Source: CAYPIE01 sp964410665
GTDB taxonomy: Bacteria; Planctomycetota; Planctomycetia; Gemmatales; Gemmataceae
Reading direction: 5' to 3'
NCBI GenBank assembly: GCA_964410665.1
Contig: CAYPIE010000001.1
Coordinates: 124,001 to 188,000 of the forward strand
DNA length: 64,000 nt
Positions within the stretch are counted from its first letter, which is position 1. Every line of letters begins with the position of its first letter. A program made the position numbers and the translations under genes. Below the pieces are notes generated by a model, which did no database searches, had not been told where the DNA came from, and saw nothing but the letters and a program-made list of their open reading frames with translations. Positions 38,843 through 47,506 of the stretch are shown piece by piece.

Positions 38843-38863
38843 CTGCCTCACCTGGGAGCTACC

Positions 38864-39313
38864 ATGATTGATGGGGTGCACATCGTTCCCTTGCTCCAGA
38901 TCCCTGACGAACGTGGCAAGGTCATGCATATGCTCCGAAGGAGCGATCCCCACTTTCGGGAGTTCGGCGAAGTTTACTTCTCCATGGTTCTCCCCGGAGC
39001 GATCAAAGGGTGGCATCTTCATGAACGAATGGTGATTAATTATGCCGTTCCCTATGGTCGCATCAAACTAGTACTTTTTGATGATCGCCCGGGCTCACCC
39101 ACCCGCGGGACGGTTCAGGAAGTCTTCCTCGGGCAAGACCAGTACAGCCTCGTACAGGTCCCAACCGGTGTCTGGAATGGTTTCAAGGGCTACGGTCCCA
39201 CCGAGGCCATTGTTTGCAATTGTGCCACGATCGTGCACGATCCCGATGAGATTGTGCGTCGCGATCCGTTTGACCCGAGTATCCCCTACGATTGGAGGCT
39301 GAAGCACCAATGA
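38864..39313 (+). CDS. RmlC-like dTDP-sugar 3,5-epimerase family cupin
   Basis: Small cupin of 149 aa related to dTDP-4-dehydrorhamnose 3,5-epimerase. Motifs are DERGKVMHMLRRSD, the catalytic-His region KGWHLHERM, GRIKLVLFDDRPGSPTRG and a C-terminal DPDEIVRRDPFDPSIPYDW. It is shorter than RmlC (about 180 aa). The usual Tyr-Asp partner region is altered (WNGFKGYGPTEAIV), so it may epimerise a different nucleotide sugar or have another role. GGGAG precedes the ATG and the gene overlaps the next by ATGA, so it is part of the rfbF operon. Confidence 0.75.
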   Translation: MIDGVHIVPLLQIPDERGKVMHMLRRSDPHFREFGEVYFSMVLPGAIKGWHLHERMVINYAVPYGRIKLVLFDDRPGSPTRGTVQEVFLGQDQYSLVQVPTGVWNGFKGYGPTEAIVCNCATIVHDPDEIVRRDPFDPSIPYDWRLKHQ

Positions 39314-40233
39314 ACACCTTACTCTTCGGAGCCTCGGGACTGATTGGCGCCCAGCTGCTCCAGGCGGCCACAAGTCGCAATTGGTCGGTCCTCGGCACGC
39401 GCCGGCAACCGGGAGACCGCCAGTATCCATCCGCCGATCTAGGTGATGCCTTTCAGGTCGAACGACTTCTGACCATGGTCCGCCCGCAGGTGATTTTCCT
39501 GGCCGCGGGGCTTCGACCAGGGCTTGCTGACGGTTATCCAGTCGAAGCTCGGTCGTTTCAGGTGGAGGGCATTAGCCACATCGCGCAGCTCACTCGGTCG
39601 CTGGCTTGGACCGAGGTTGGAGCCTCGGGTCAGGAACAGTTATGGCCCCAGGTGGTCTATTTTTCCAATGCCGAAGTCTTCGGGGATGCGAATCGAGCCC
39701 GTCGGGAGGACGATGATCCCCAACCCAACCAACCGCTCTTCGGCGATCAAGCAAACGCAGAGGAGATTCTACGGTCCATCGTCCCGGATCAACACATCAT
39801 TGTTCGTACCCATACGGTCTTTGGTGGCTCACCCTCTGGCAACGACTGGGCCAATCGAATTCGAGAACAACTGCGACACGGGGACAATCTGACCCTACCT
39901 CATCAACGCCCCGCTCAGCCTACCTATGTCGTGGATCTGGCGGAGGCAACCCTTGAGTTGGTAGAAGCTGGTTGTCTGGGAACCTACCATGTGGTGGGAC
40001 CCGACCGCCTTACTCCCTTTGCGTTTGCCCGGCAGCTGGCGCACCTTGAGGGCACCGACGTGCTCCAGATCGAGCCAGGGCCGGCAGCGAGTGATTCCCC
40101 AGGCCCGGCTTGGCTTGCACGGCATAAGCTCGCCCAGACCCTAGGAGGCGAGGTCATCCGGAGCACCGCCGAGGCATTGCGCGACTGGCGGCGACGCCTC
40201 AGCCTCCCACGGCGGGCACTGCGTGCCGCCTAA
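39310..40233 (+). CDS. RmlD-like SDR protein with altered catalytic residues
   Basis: Extended-SDR protein of 307 aa resembling dTDP-4-dehydrorhamnose reductase. The NAD(P)-binding motif GASGLIGAQLL is intact at residues 7-17, VVYFSNAEVFGD matches the catalytic-Ser strand, and VRTHTVFGG and PTYVVDLAEATLELVE are family-like. The expected YxxxK reads FGDQA at 144-148, so both the catalytic Tyr and Lys are missing, and a reductase role is doubtful. The start ATG 39310 overlaps the previous stop (ATGA). It may be a non-catalytic partner or use another mechanism. Confidence 0.7.
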   Translation: MNTLLFGASGLIGAQLLQAATSRNWSVLGTRRQPGDRQYPSADLGDAFQVERLLTMVRPQVIFLAAGLRPGLADGYPVEARSFQVEGISHIAQLTRSLAWTEVGASGQEQLWPQVVYFSNAEVFGDANRARREDDDPQPNQPLFGDQANAEEILRSIVPDQHIIVRTHTVFGGSPSGNDWANRIREQLRHGDNLTLPHQRPAQPTYVVDLAEATLELVEAGCLGTYHVVGPDRLTPFAFARQLAHLEGTDVLQIEPGPAASDSPGPAWLARHKLAQTLGGEVIRSTAEALRDWRRRLSLPRRALRAA

Positions 40234-40321
40234 TCCACAAGCGTCTCCTCGACGGCATCCCGGATGGTTTCTATGCTAGATCCCATCTGCGTCGCATTGG
40301 TGCCCAGAGGGAAGCGCAATC

Positions 40322-41698
40322 ATGACCACCAACCTGGCCGCCCACTTTGCTGACTACGCCCAGCAACTCCACTTTGAGCGACTGCCCGGGAACGTCGTTC
40401 ATGAGGTCAAGCGTCGCTTGATCGACTCGATCGCCACAGCGGTAGGGGCGATGGACGCTAGCGCATACGCCAGTGCCCGCCGCTGTGCGGAGCGGATACA
40501 ATCCAGCACTCCGGCCACCTTATTTGGGGGCGGGCAATCCAGCCCGGAGTGGGCTACGTTCGTCAACGGATTACTGATCCGTTATCTTGACTACAACGAT
40601 ACCTACTTGTCGCTCGAACCTGCCCATCCCAGTGATAATCTGGCCGCGGTGCTCGCGGTGGCTGAAGCCGTCGGTGCAGATGGCAAAGCGGTGATTACTG
40701 CGGCTGCGCTTGCTTACGAGATTCAGTGCCGGCTGTGTGATGCCTGCAGTCTCCGCAAGCAAGGAGTCGACCATGTGACCTATGGCGCGATATCCTCGGC
40801 TATCGCAGCTGGCAAACTCTTGAACCTGAATGTTGAGCAGCTGACCCATGCCATCGGCATTGCCGGGGTGTGTAATGTGGCTTTGCGGCAAACCCGGGCG
40901 GGCGAACTGAGCATGTGGAAGGGATGTGCCTTCGCCAATGCTGCTCGCAACGGGGTATTCGCAGCCCTCGTTGCCGCGGAAGGAATTACCGGTCCGGCCC
41001 CCATCTTCGAGGGCGAACTGGGTTTCATGAACCTGGTGACGCGTACCTCGTTCAGCGTAGCCGCGCTCGGAGGGGAAACACGACCCGATGGTACGCTGCA
41101 AGGGTTTATGATTCCTCAAACATATATCAAATTTTGGCCGGCTGAGTACCACTCCCAAAGCGCAATCGATGCCGCATTGCAATTGCGAGAGGAAGTTGGC
41201 GGCGATTGGCCGTCGATCACCAGGATCGACATCCATACTTTCGACGCCGCGGTGGATATTATTGGCAAGGATCCGGAAAAATGGCGGCCCAAAACTCGCG
41301 AGACGGCCGATCACAGTCTGCCTTATTGCACCGCCGTGGCGCTTATGGAGGGGGATGTCACCCTGTCCTCCTTTGACGATGCTCACCTGAACAGCCGGCC
41401 GCTACTCGACCTCATTGCCAAGATCAATGTGCATCGAGATGCCGGTTTGTCAGCTCGTTATCCGCATGGCATTCCTAATCGACTCACCCTCACGCTTGCC
41501 GATGGTCGACAGCTCGTGCGCGAAGTTGAATTTCCACGGGGCCATGCGGAGAACCCGATGACCGATGTCGAGGTGGAGAGCAAGTTTCGCCGCATGGTCG
41601 AACCGCGGTTGGGTATGCCGAGTGTCCAGACCATCCTCGATCGTTGCTGGCGGTTGGACGAAGCCGCGGGTGTGCGGGATATCGTGCAGCTCCGGTGA
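40322..41698 (+). CDS. MmgE/PrpD family protein
   Basis: Protein of 458 aa in the MmgE/PrpD family, whose best known member is 2-methylcitrate dehydratase of propionate breakdown. Family features are DSIATAVGAMDASA near the N-terminus, RYLDYNDTYLSLEPAHPSDN at about 80-99, KLLNLNVEQLTHAIGIAGVC, ARNGVFAALVAAEGITGPAP and KFWPAEYHSQSAIDAALQL. The AGAGGGAA ribosome-binding site stands 8 nt before the ATG. PrpB/PrpC neighbours are absent, so the substrate is open; many planctomycete copies are solitary. Confidence 0.85.
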   Translation: MTTNLAAHFADYAQQLHFERLPGNVVHEVKRRLIDSIATAVGAMDASAYASARRCAERIQSSTPATLFGGGQSSPEWATFVNGLLIRYLDYNDTYLSLEPAHPSDNLAAVLAVAEAVGADGKAVITAAALAYEIQCRLCDACSLRKQGVDHVTYGAISSAIAAGKLLNLNVEQLTHAIGIAGVCNVALRQTRAGELSMWKGCAFANAARNGVFAALVAAEGITGPAPIFEGELGFMNLVTRTSFSVAALGGETRPDGTLQGFMIPQTYIKFWPAEYHSQSAIDAALQLREEVGGDWPSITRIDIHTFDAAVDIIGKDPEKWRPKTRETADHSLPYCTAVALMEGDVTLSSFDDAHLNSRPLLDLIAKINVHRDAGLSARYPHGIPNRLTLTLADGRQLVREVEFPRGHAENPMTDVEVESKFRRMVEPRLGMPSVQTILDRCWRLDEAAGVRDIVQLR

Positions 41699-41738
41699 GA
41701 TTGCTGCAAGCACCCGTTGTTCTTGGTGGCTGAAGGGG

Positions 41739-42506
41739 TTAGGATACCGTCGCGGCGAGCAGCATGGTCAGTTGCGCCAGATACCCTGCCGCACCGATGG
41801 TATCTCCAGTCAATCCACCGAGCCGTAAACATACAAACCAACCCCAGAGTCCGCAAAGCACCACGCTCGCGGTTAGCCCCCCCAGGCATCGCCCCGGTGC
41901 GAGCCAAAACCACCAGCCGTGCCCAATCAGGGCAAACAAGGCAGCTCCGATGAATCCTAGGGGGCTTAACGTCGAGAAGGCTCGCATCAAGCTTTCACGC
42001 TCGGGAACTGGGGGATATCCGGCGAGCAAGATCACCATGATCCAACGACCGCTCGTTGCCGCAGCTACCGTCACCGCGAACAACTGGCTGAGTGGTAGCT
42101 CTACCAGGGCGGTGATCCGCAGAACAACGACCAAGATCAGTGTCAGTCCACCGAAGCTCCCCAGACGACTGTCCTTGAGGATCCGAAACACATCCTCACG
42201 GGTCCAACCACCACCAAACGCATCGGCACAGTCGGCAACCGCATCCTCATGAAGGGCTCCAGTGAGGACTGCCTCTGCAACTAGACCCAGCAGAATCGCC
42301 AACATCATTGGCCACAATTGCGCAGCGGCCCAGATGATTCCGCCGGTGTACACGCCGATCGCTACCCCTACGACCGGGAACCAGACCAGGGCATCCGCGA
42401 GGCGCTGGTCGTTCGCATCCGCGGAGTGCATTCCCCCAGGAACAGGCAATCGGGTCAAGAATTGGACGGCACTAAGCAAGGCATGTCCTTGACGCCTAAT
42501 TCCCAT
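41739..42506 (-). CDS. cobS: Adenosylcobinamide-GDP ribazoletransferase
   Basis: Inner-membrane enzyme that joins adenosylcobinamide-GDP to alpha-ribazole (or its phosphate), the last nucleotide-loop step of cobalamin assembly. The 255-aa product has LLSAVQFLTRLPVPGG at the N-terminus, the acidic motif LHEDAVADCADAFGGG near residues 84-99 (usual form DGxADxxDA), RLGSFGG at about 113 and GDTIGAAGYLAQLTML at the end, with six or seven hydrophobic segments. It overlaps cobT by 11 bp, so the two are translationally linked in an operon with the DUF7002 gene. Confidence 0.93.
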   Translation of the reverse strand: MGIRRQGHALLSAVQFLTRLPVPGGMHSADANDQRLADALVWFPVVGVAIGVYTGGIIWAAAQLWPMMLAILLGLVAEAVLTGALHEDAVADCADAFGGGWTREDVFRILKDSRLGSFGGLTLILVVVLRITALVELPLSQLFAVTVAAATSGRWIMVILLAGYPPVPERESLMRAFSTLSPLGFIGAALFALIGHGWWFWLAPGRCLGGLTASVVLCGLWGWFVCLRLGGLTGDTIGAAGYLAQLTMLLAATVS

Positions 42507-43551
42507 GCAAGAACCGCTCCAGTGAGCTCAGACTTGCCATCTGACTCGACAGGGCCGCTGCAGCGTCCAACAGCGGCATCAGTAGCAGAGCCCCTGTCCC
42601 TTCGCCAAGACGCAATTGCCAGCCGTCCAGACATGGATCGAGTCGCAGCAACGCCAGCGCCTGGCCATGCCCGGGTTCGGCAGAACGGTGCGCGGCAATC
42701 AAACCAGCGGATGTTCCCGGAAACAGCTGCTCGGCGATCAATGCAGCGGAGGTTGCGATGAAGCCATCCAGGATGACGGTGCGCCTTCGAAGCACCCCTG
42801 CACGCAAAAAACCAGCCATGGCGACAATCTCAAACCCTGACACGGCCGCCATGGCCTTGAGTGGATCAGTGAGCATTTGTGCCTTGGCTTCCGTCACTGC
42901 GTGGTGAACCACTTGCACCTTGCGTACCAGCTGCTCGGGGGTGCTTCCGGCGCCAGGCCCAACCACCAGGGGTGGTGCAAAGTTCCCAAGGAGGGCAATT
43001 AAACAACTTGCCGCCGTCGTATTGCCGATACCCATTTCTCCAGTGGCAATCACGGACATGCCATCGTCGCTGGCTTGATGGGCAAACCGCTCTCCAAGAT
43101 GAAACGCCTGGGTGAATTCTTCGGCTGTCATGGCCGGTCCATCCGCCAGGTTCCGTGTTCCCGAACGAATGCGGCAATCATGATAACCGGGCATTTCGCT
43201 CAGCCGAGCTCCTGCCATCCCGACATCGACGAGCACCAGCTCGGTCTCTGTGGTCTTTGCGAGGACTGCACTGGCTGCCCCGCCATGGCGAATCGCCTCA
43301 GCCACGGCCGTGGTGACTCGTTGCGGCCAGGCACTCACCCCCTCGGCGACAACCCCATGATCTCCGGCGAATAACACCAAACGCCGTGGCGTCGTGACCG
43401 GAGAGAGAGTCTGCTGCAAGAAGCACAAGCGGGCGGTCAACTGCTCGATCCTACCGAGACTACCCGTGGGTTTGGCAAGTGCATCCAGGTGTTGACCAAT
43501 CGCTCCCAGTGTAAGCATCGATAGACAAATCTCATAGAATTGAACGGTCAC
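42496..43551 (-). CDS. cobT: Nicotinate-nucleotide--dimethylbenzimidazole phosphoribosyltransferase
   Basis: Enzyme that makes alpha-ribazole 5'-phosphate from nicotinate mononucleotide and the lower-ligand base. Motifs are LAKPTGSLGRIEQL near the N-terminus, FAGDHGVVAEGVSAWP, GEMGIGNTTAASC, and the catalytic-Glu motif LGEGTGALLLMPLLDAA near the end. The length of 351 aa is normal. The start is GTG 43551, which overlaps the DUF7002 gene by 20 bp, or ATG 43518, which would leave a small gap; neither has a strong ribosome-binding site, which favours coupling to the upstream gene. Confidence 0.94.
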   Translation of the reverse strand: MTVQFYEICLSMLTLGAIGQHLDALAKPTGSLGRIEQLTARLCFLQQTLSPVTTPRRLVLFAGDHGVVAEGVSAWPQRVTTAVAEAIRHGGAASAVLAKTTETELVLVDVGMAGARLSEMPGYHDCRIRSGTRNLADGPAMTAEEFTQAFHLGERFAHQASDDGMSVIATGEMGIGNTTAASCLIALLGNFAPPLVVGPGAGSTPEQLVRKVQVVHHAVTEAKAQMLTDPLKAMAAVSGFEIVAMAGFLRAGVLRRRTVILDGFIATSAALIAEQLFPGTSAGLIAAHRSAEPGHGQALALLRLDPCLDGWQLRLGEGTGALLLMPLLDAAAALSSQMASLSSLERFLHGN

Positions 43552-44272
43552 TCAGGGCTGGCGATCGTCGAGTTCGGGTGGAGACCAGTTTGGACAAATA
43601 CGCATCCGAGGGAATTCTCTGCCAGAGAGTCCGTTCGACCGTCAGACCACGTACTTCCTCAACGCGTAACAGGAACTGGGTGATGTCGCTTACCTTGCGG
43701 GGCACGGTCAGTTCCACAACGGCGTCCGTTGGCCGACGTTGCCGACAACGCTCAGCAAACGGGTAGGCATGGAGGGAGCGGAAGGTTTGTCGGCCCCGTG
43801 GCAACGGTGGCCGGGTACATCCGCTGTTGATCGCTGACAGCCGGATCTGGCTTCGATAGGTGTGTAACAACGCTGCAGTATCCACGACCAAGAGCGTATG
43901 CGGGCGGTTTCGGTTGAGCCTTGCCTTGAGCAAACGCTCAAGCCGTTTGAAGGTGAGCCAAAAGAACACCTGTCGATTGAGTAAACGGTACCACCCCCGA
44001 GGAGTCATATCGATCAGGCACTGAGCCAGCACCGACTCGGACATCGGGCGTTGATCACGGATCACAACCGACGCAAACTGTGGATGATTCAGGGTTACTG
44101 CCGCTGGGCGACGGCACGACTCGATCGCTTCCCTTGGTTTTCCAGCGATGCCGTATCGGTCGAGCAAAGTCGAGGTACTCTCCAGACCATAGGCTCGAAT
44201 GCTATCCCACTGGCCGATCTCGGCCAGATGATACAGACGGGGAAAGAGGGTAACGAGTTCCTTTGAAGTCAT
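43532..44272 (-). CDS. DUF7002-family protein coupled to cobT
   Basis: Protein of 246 aa with no known enzyme motif. It starts LVTLFPRLYHLAEIGQWDSI and GLESTSTLLDRYGI, which match the opening of the DUF7002 family. Later conserved-looking stretches are IRDQRPMSESVLAQCLIDMT, VFFWLTFKRLERLLKARLNR and HTLLVVDTAALL. It has no signal peptide or membrane segment, so it is cytoplasmic. Its end overlaps the longer cobT start by 20 bp, and it is the first gene of the DUF7002-cobT-cobS unit. A role in cobalamin metabolism is suggested only by position. Confidence 0.65.
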   Translation of the reverse strand: MTSKELVTLFPRLYHLAEIGQWDSIRAYGLESTSTLLDRYGIAGKPREAIESCRRPAAVTLNHPQFASVVIRDQRPMSESVLAQCLIDMTPRGWYRLLNRQVFFWLTFKRLERLLKARLNRNRPHTLLVVDTAALLHTYRSQIRLSAINSGCTRPPLPRGRQTFRSLHAYPFAERCRQRRPTDAVVELTVPRKVSDITQFLLRVEEVRGLTVERTLWQRIPSDAYLSKLVSTRTRRSPALSDRSIL

Positions 44273-44380
44273 GAGTATCCTGAATCTGGGTTGGACGACG
44301 TTCCTTCTATTCTGGCTTGCCGGATGGGCAACCTTCTAGAAAAGTTCCTTTAGTATATAGAGTCCGTTCCGTATTCGTAG

Positions 44381-44460
44381 CCAAGCTGAAGACTCGCGAT
44401 CAAGTGCTGGTGTTGGCGTCGAGGGAGTGATCGCGCTTGGCCTAGTGAACCCGCGAGTCT
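44381..44460 (+). promoter_or_regulatory. Alternative-hairpin leader upstream of cobQ
   Basis: Between the divergent DUF7002 and cobQ genes lie mutually exclusive inverted repeats. Stem A pairs AGACTCGCG (44390-44398) with CGCGAGTCT (44452-44460). Stem B pairs CGCGATCA (44395-44402) with TGATCGCG (44428-44435), extended outward by CCAAG (44381-44385) with CTTGG (44436-44440). A and B share 44395-44398, so they cannot form together. Nothing here matches the cobalamin riboswitch core seen at 53 kb. A switch role is inference. Confidence 0.35.
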
Positions 44461-44502
44461 AGGATGGCTAGGGGTCGCTGGTGGAAGAGATGGAGTCAGT
44501 CG

Positions 44503-46011
44503 ATGGCCGTCGTCATGATCCAAGGGACTGCCTCTCATGTGGGAAAAAGTCTCTTGGCCGCAGCTGTTTGCCGTCTGTTTGCCCGACGGGGTTGGCGGGT
44601 AGCACCGTTTAAGGCACAGAACATGTCGAATAATGCCGCGGTCTGTGCTGATGGTAGCGAAATTGGCCGGGCGCAGGCACTTCAAGCGTTGGCGGCGGGG
44701 GTGGATCCCACCCCCGAAATGAACCCGATCTTACTCAAGCCCGAGGCCGATACTCGGTGCCAGGTGATTGTCCGCGGTCGCCCCGAAGCTCGCCTGAGTG
44801 CCTTGTCCTATGAGATACGCAAACGCCACCTGTGGGGGGTGGTCACGGACTCCCTCGACCGTTTACGACAGGTGTATGACCTCATTGTCATCGAAGGGGC
44901 GGGTAGTCCGGTAGAGCTCAATCTCAAGTCAGGGGACATCGTCAACATGGCGGTGGCTCGGTATTCCCGAGCGCCAGTGCTCCTGGTTGGCAATATTGAT
45001 GTCGGCGGGATCTTCGCCCAATTACTGGGTACCCTGGACCTACTAGAGCAGGATGAACGGCGGCTAATACGCGGGCTGATCGTCAATCAATTCCGCGGTG
45101 ATCGCCGACTGTTTGATCGCGGGGTGGAAATACTCGAGCAACGAGGTGGGGTACCCGTCCTCGGCGTGATCCCCTTTCTCAAAGACCTGGGCTTACCCGA
45201 AGAAGATGCCGTGGGAGCACAGAACCCATCAGCTGGGCTCCCCACCCCAACGATCGAGATCGTTGTGCCGCGCTTACCACATCTGGCCAACTTTGATGAT
45301 CTCGACCCGTTACGTGGTGAAACGGGGGTCCATGTCCGCTACGTCACCTCGGTCGAGGAACTGGGGCGACCGAATGCGATCGCATTATTGGGGACCAAGA
45401 GCACCGTCGCGGATCTTGAGTGGCTACGCGAGCGTGGCTTGGCGGATGCGATCAACGCCTTATGTCGCCAGGGTTGTGCAGTGGTCGGGTTATGTGGGGG
45501 GTTCCAGATGCTCGGGGATTCGCTCCAGGATCCCGAGCACATTGAATCGGAAAACGATTGGGTTGCTGGCCTAGGCCTATTGCCAGTGGAGACGACTTTT
45601 GCAGCCACCAAGGCAACCTATCAGGTGCGGGCAACCATACAGGCGAACGCGGGCTGGCTGGCCGAGCTCATCGGCTATGAAGTCGAGGGGTACGAAATCC
45701 ATCATGGTCGGAGCATGAGTTCTACCGCGTCTTGGCTGACGATCACTCAGCGCGGCGGGTTCGACTGCAATGAGCCTGATGGCGCCATGGTTCATCAAGG
45801 ACGGGTATGGGGTTGTTATCTGCATGGAGTGTTTGCCAATGATCGATTCCGGTGGGCTTGGTTGCGAAGCTTGAACCCTTCCTTCCAACCCGGAAACATC
45901 TCGGCAGCAGAGCGATTGCAGGCAGGGCTTGACCGTTTGGCCGACGCAGTCGAGTCAGCGTTGTCATTTTCCACCATCGAAGACATGGTACGAGAGGGAA
46001 TCGCTGGATGA
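44503..46011 (+). CDS. cobQ: Adenosylcobyric acid synthase (glutamine-hydrolysing)
   Basis: ATP-dependent amidase that converts adenosylcobyrinic acid a,c-diamide to cobyric acid. The N-terminal dethiobiotin-synthetase-like domain has the P-loop QGTASHVGKSLLAAAVCRLF, then PFKAQNMSNNAAV, EMNPILLKPEADTRCQVIV and VIEGAGSPVELNL. The C-terminal class I glutaminase domain has GLCGGFQMLGD with the nucleophile Cys and YEIHHGR with the His. ATG 44503 follows GGAG by 7 nt and is preferred over a start at 44464. The length is normal at 502 aa. It overlaps cobO by ATGA. Confidence 0.95.
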   Translation: MAVVMIQGTASHVGKSLLAAAVCRLFARRGWRVAPFKAQNMSNNAAVCADGSEIGRAQALQALAAGVDPTPEMNPILLKPEADTRCQVIVRGRPEARLSALSYEIRKRHLWGVVTDSLDRLRQVYDLIVIEGAGSPVELNLKSGDIVNMAVARYSRAPVLLVGNIDVGGIFAQLLGTLDLLEQDERRLIRGLIVNQFRGDRRLFDRGVEILEQRGGVPVLGVIPFLKDLGLPEEDAVGAQNPSAGLPTPTIEIVVPRLPHLANFDDLDPLRGETGVHVRYVTSVEELGRPNAIALLGTKSTVADLEWLRERGLADAINALCRQGCAVVGLCGGFQMLGDSLQDPEHIESENDWVAGLGLLPVETTFAATKATYQVRATIQANAGWLAELIGYEVEGYEIHHGRSMSSTASWLTITQRGGFDCNEPDGAMVHQGRVWGCYLHGVFANDRFRWAWLRSLNPSFQPGNISAAERLQAGLDRLADAVESALSFSTIEDMVREGIAG

Positions 46012-46613
46012 GTGAGACAGACGATCAATTGCATCGCGAGCGCATGGCGCGGAAGAAGGCGATTCAGGACCAACGACTGGCTGCTGCCAACCAGGAAAAG
46101 GGCTTGTTGATCGTCCACACAGGGGCGGGTAAGGGGAAAACCACCGCGGCCCTGGGTATGGTTTTCCGTGCTCTTGGGCATGGCTTCCGGGTGGGAGTTG
46201 TCCAGTTCGTCAAGGGAGCTATCGCAACCGGGGAAGCCGCCCTCGCCGCGAGGCTCGCACCCCAACTGGTTTGGCATACGGTTGGCGAGGGATTTACCTG
46301 GGATACCCAGAGCCGTGAACGGGATCAGACCAGTGCTCAGCAAGGGTGGGACATCGCTGTGCAACTGCTGCGTGAACCTTCGATCGATCTGGTGCTACTC
46401 GATGAACTCAACATAGCTCTTAAGTATAATTATATACCTATAGAAGTGGTCCTCGAGGAACTCACCGCGCGAAGACCAATGTTGCACGTTATTGTCACAG
46501 GTCGTAATGCCAAGCCAGCGTTGTTGGAGCAGGCGGATCTCGTTACCGAAATGAACCTGATCAAACACCCCTTTCGTGCGGGGATCAAGCCGCAACCTGG
46601 CATCGAGTTTTGA
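46008..46613 (+). CDS. cobO: Cob(I)alamin adenosyltransferase, CobO/BtuR type
   Basis: Enzyme that transfers the adenosyl group of ATP to cobalt in corrinoids. The P-loop is HTGAGKGKTTAALGM near residues 37-51, followed by VGVVQFVKGA, LVLLDELNIAL and HVIVTGRNAKPALLEQADLV, then EMNLIKHPFRAGIKPQPGIEF, all as in BtuR/CobO. The length of 201 aa is normal. The start codon overlaps the cobQ stop (ATGA), so translation is coupled. It ends only 14 bp before the convergent btuF gene. Confidence 0.95.
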   Translation: MSETDDQLHRERMARKKAIQDQRLAAANQEKGLLIVHTGAGKGKTTAALGMVFRALGHGFRVGVVQFVKGAIATGEAALAARLAPQLVWHTVGEGFTWDTQSRERDQTSAQQGWDIAVQLLREPSIDLVLLDELNIALKYNYIPIEVVLEELTARRPMLHVIVTGRNAKPALLEQADLVTEMNLIKHPFRAGIKPQPGIEF

Positions 46614-46627
46614 TGAGCGGCCTGGTA

Positions 46628-47503
46628 CTAGTCGTCATATAAAGCTCGGTAAATGGATTCCAACCCGTCAACGACGCGAGGACCAGGCCGGTTGACCAGA
46701 TCTGCATCCAACGGAACCACCCGCTGTTGCCGGATCGCCTGCAATTGCTGCCAACCCGCACGCTCGGCGATTCGGGTCGGGAGCGAGGCACGGTTGTCAT
46801 GATCGGGCGTCAGAATCGCCTCCGGTTGCTGAGCTAGAACAGCCTCATCGGTGACTCTGGGATACTCCCCCTGAAGCTCTGCAAACACATTGATGCCGCC
46901 AGCGTCTTCGAGCATCTGGCCAATAAACGAACTGCTGCTGGCGGTTTGCAACGGTTCGTCCCAGATCACAAACATCACCCGCGGGCGCTGGTCAAGCGGT
47001 ACACCTGCGGTTCGCTCTCGCACCGCTTGTACGCGCTTGAGCAGCTCGGCGGCGACCGCTTCTCCCTGGACGGTGTGACCAGTTTCTTGGCCTAAACGTC
47101 GAAGATTGGCGGCCACCTCCTCGATCGTGGTGGCATCAAGCGACAGAGTGCGCAGACCAAGTTCTTCCACCCGGGTGATCACCTGTTCTTGCAATCGACG
47201 CGTTCCCACGACGAGGTCTGGGCGAAGGGCAAGAATCGCTTCGAGGTTGATGGTTCGCGGGGTGAAGCCGCCAATCTTAGGGAGCTTTTCTACTTCGGGA
47301 GGGTAATTATCGACGGTGGTTACCGCACAAACCTGGCGACCAGCACCAATAGCGAACAAACATTCGGTGATCGCAGGAGCGAGGGAGACAATTCGTTGGG
47401 GGTGTCCGGATATACTTGGTGGTTCCGACTTCCCCGTGCATCCCCATGCGAGTATTCCTACCAACACCCCCCCCAGGGCTCGACCAACGCTCCGTGCCCG
47501 CAT
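46628..47503 (-). CDS. btuF: Cobalamin ABC transporter, substrate-binding lipoprotein
   Basis: Periplasmic binding protein of the BtuF/FhuD type, 291 aa. It opens with a lipoprotein signal ending in LAWGCTG, with Cys22 as the acylated residue, instead of the soluble form found in E. coli. The binding fold follows with RIVSLAPAITECLFAIGAG, LKPDLVVG-like LRPDLVVGTRRL and EAILTPDHDN. It is the last gene of the riboswitch-led operon, 3 bp after cobU. It supplies substrate to BtuC/BtuD encoded upstream in the same operon. Confidence 0.88.
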   Translation of the reverse strand: MRARSVGRALGGVLVGILAWGCTGKSEPPSISGHPQRIVSLAPAITECLFAIGAGRQVCAVTTVDNYPPEVEKLPKIGGFTPRTINLEAILALRPDLVVGTRRLQEQVITRVEELGLRTLSLDATTIEEVAANLRRLGQETGHTVQGEAVAAELLKRVQAVRERTAGVPLDQRPRVMFVIWDEPLQTASSSSFIGQMLEDAGGINVFAELQGEYPRVTDEAVLAQQPEAILTPDHDNRASLPTRIAERAGWQQLQAIRQQRVVPLDADLVNRPGPRVVDGLESIYRALYDD

Positions 47504-47506
47504 GCG

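Noticed and set aside
40571..41386. 271-residue open frame on the minus strand inside the MmgE/PrpD gene
   Set aside because: Antisense shadow of a well-supported gene, with no recognisable motif.
44273..44502. A second cobalamin riboswitch before cobQ
   Set aside because: The AAAAGGGAA-GCCGGTG core, GCCACTGT and the 3' GCCAGAAGACC box seen at 53 kb are all absent here; only alternative hairpins remain.
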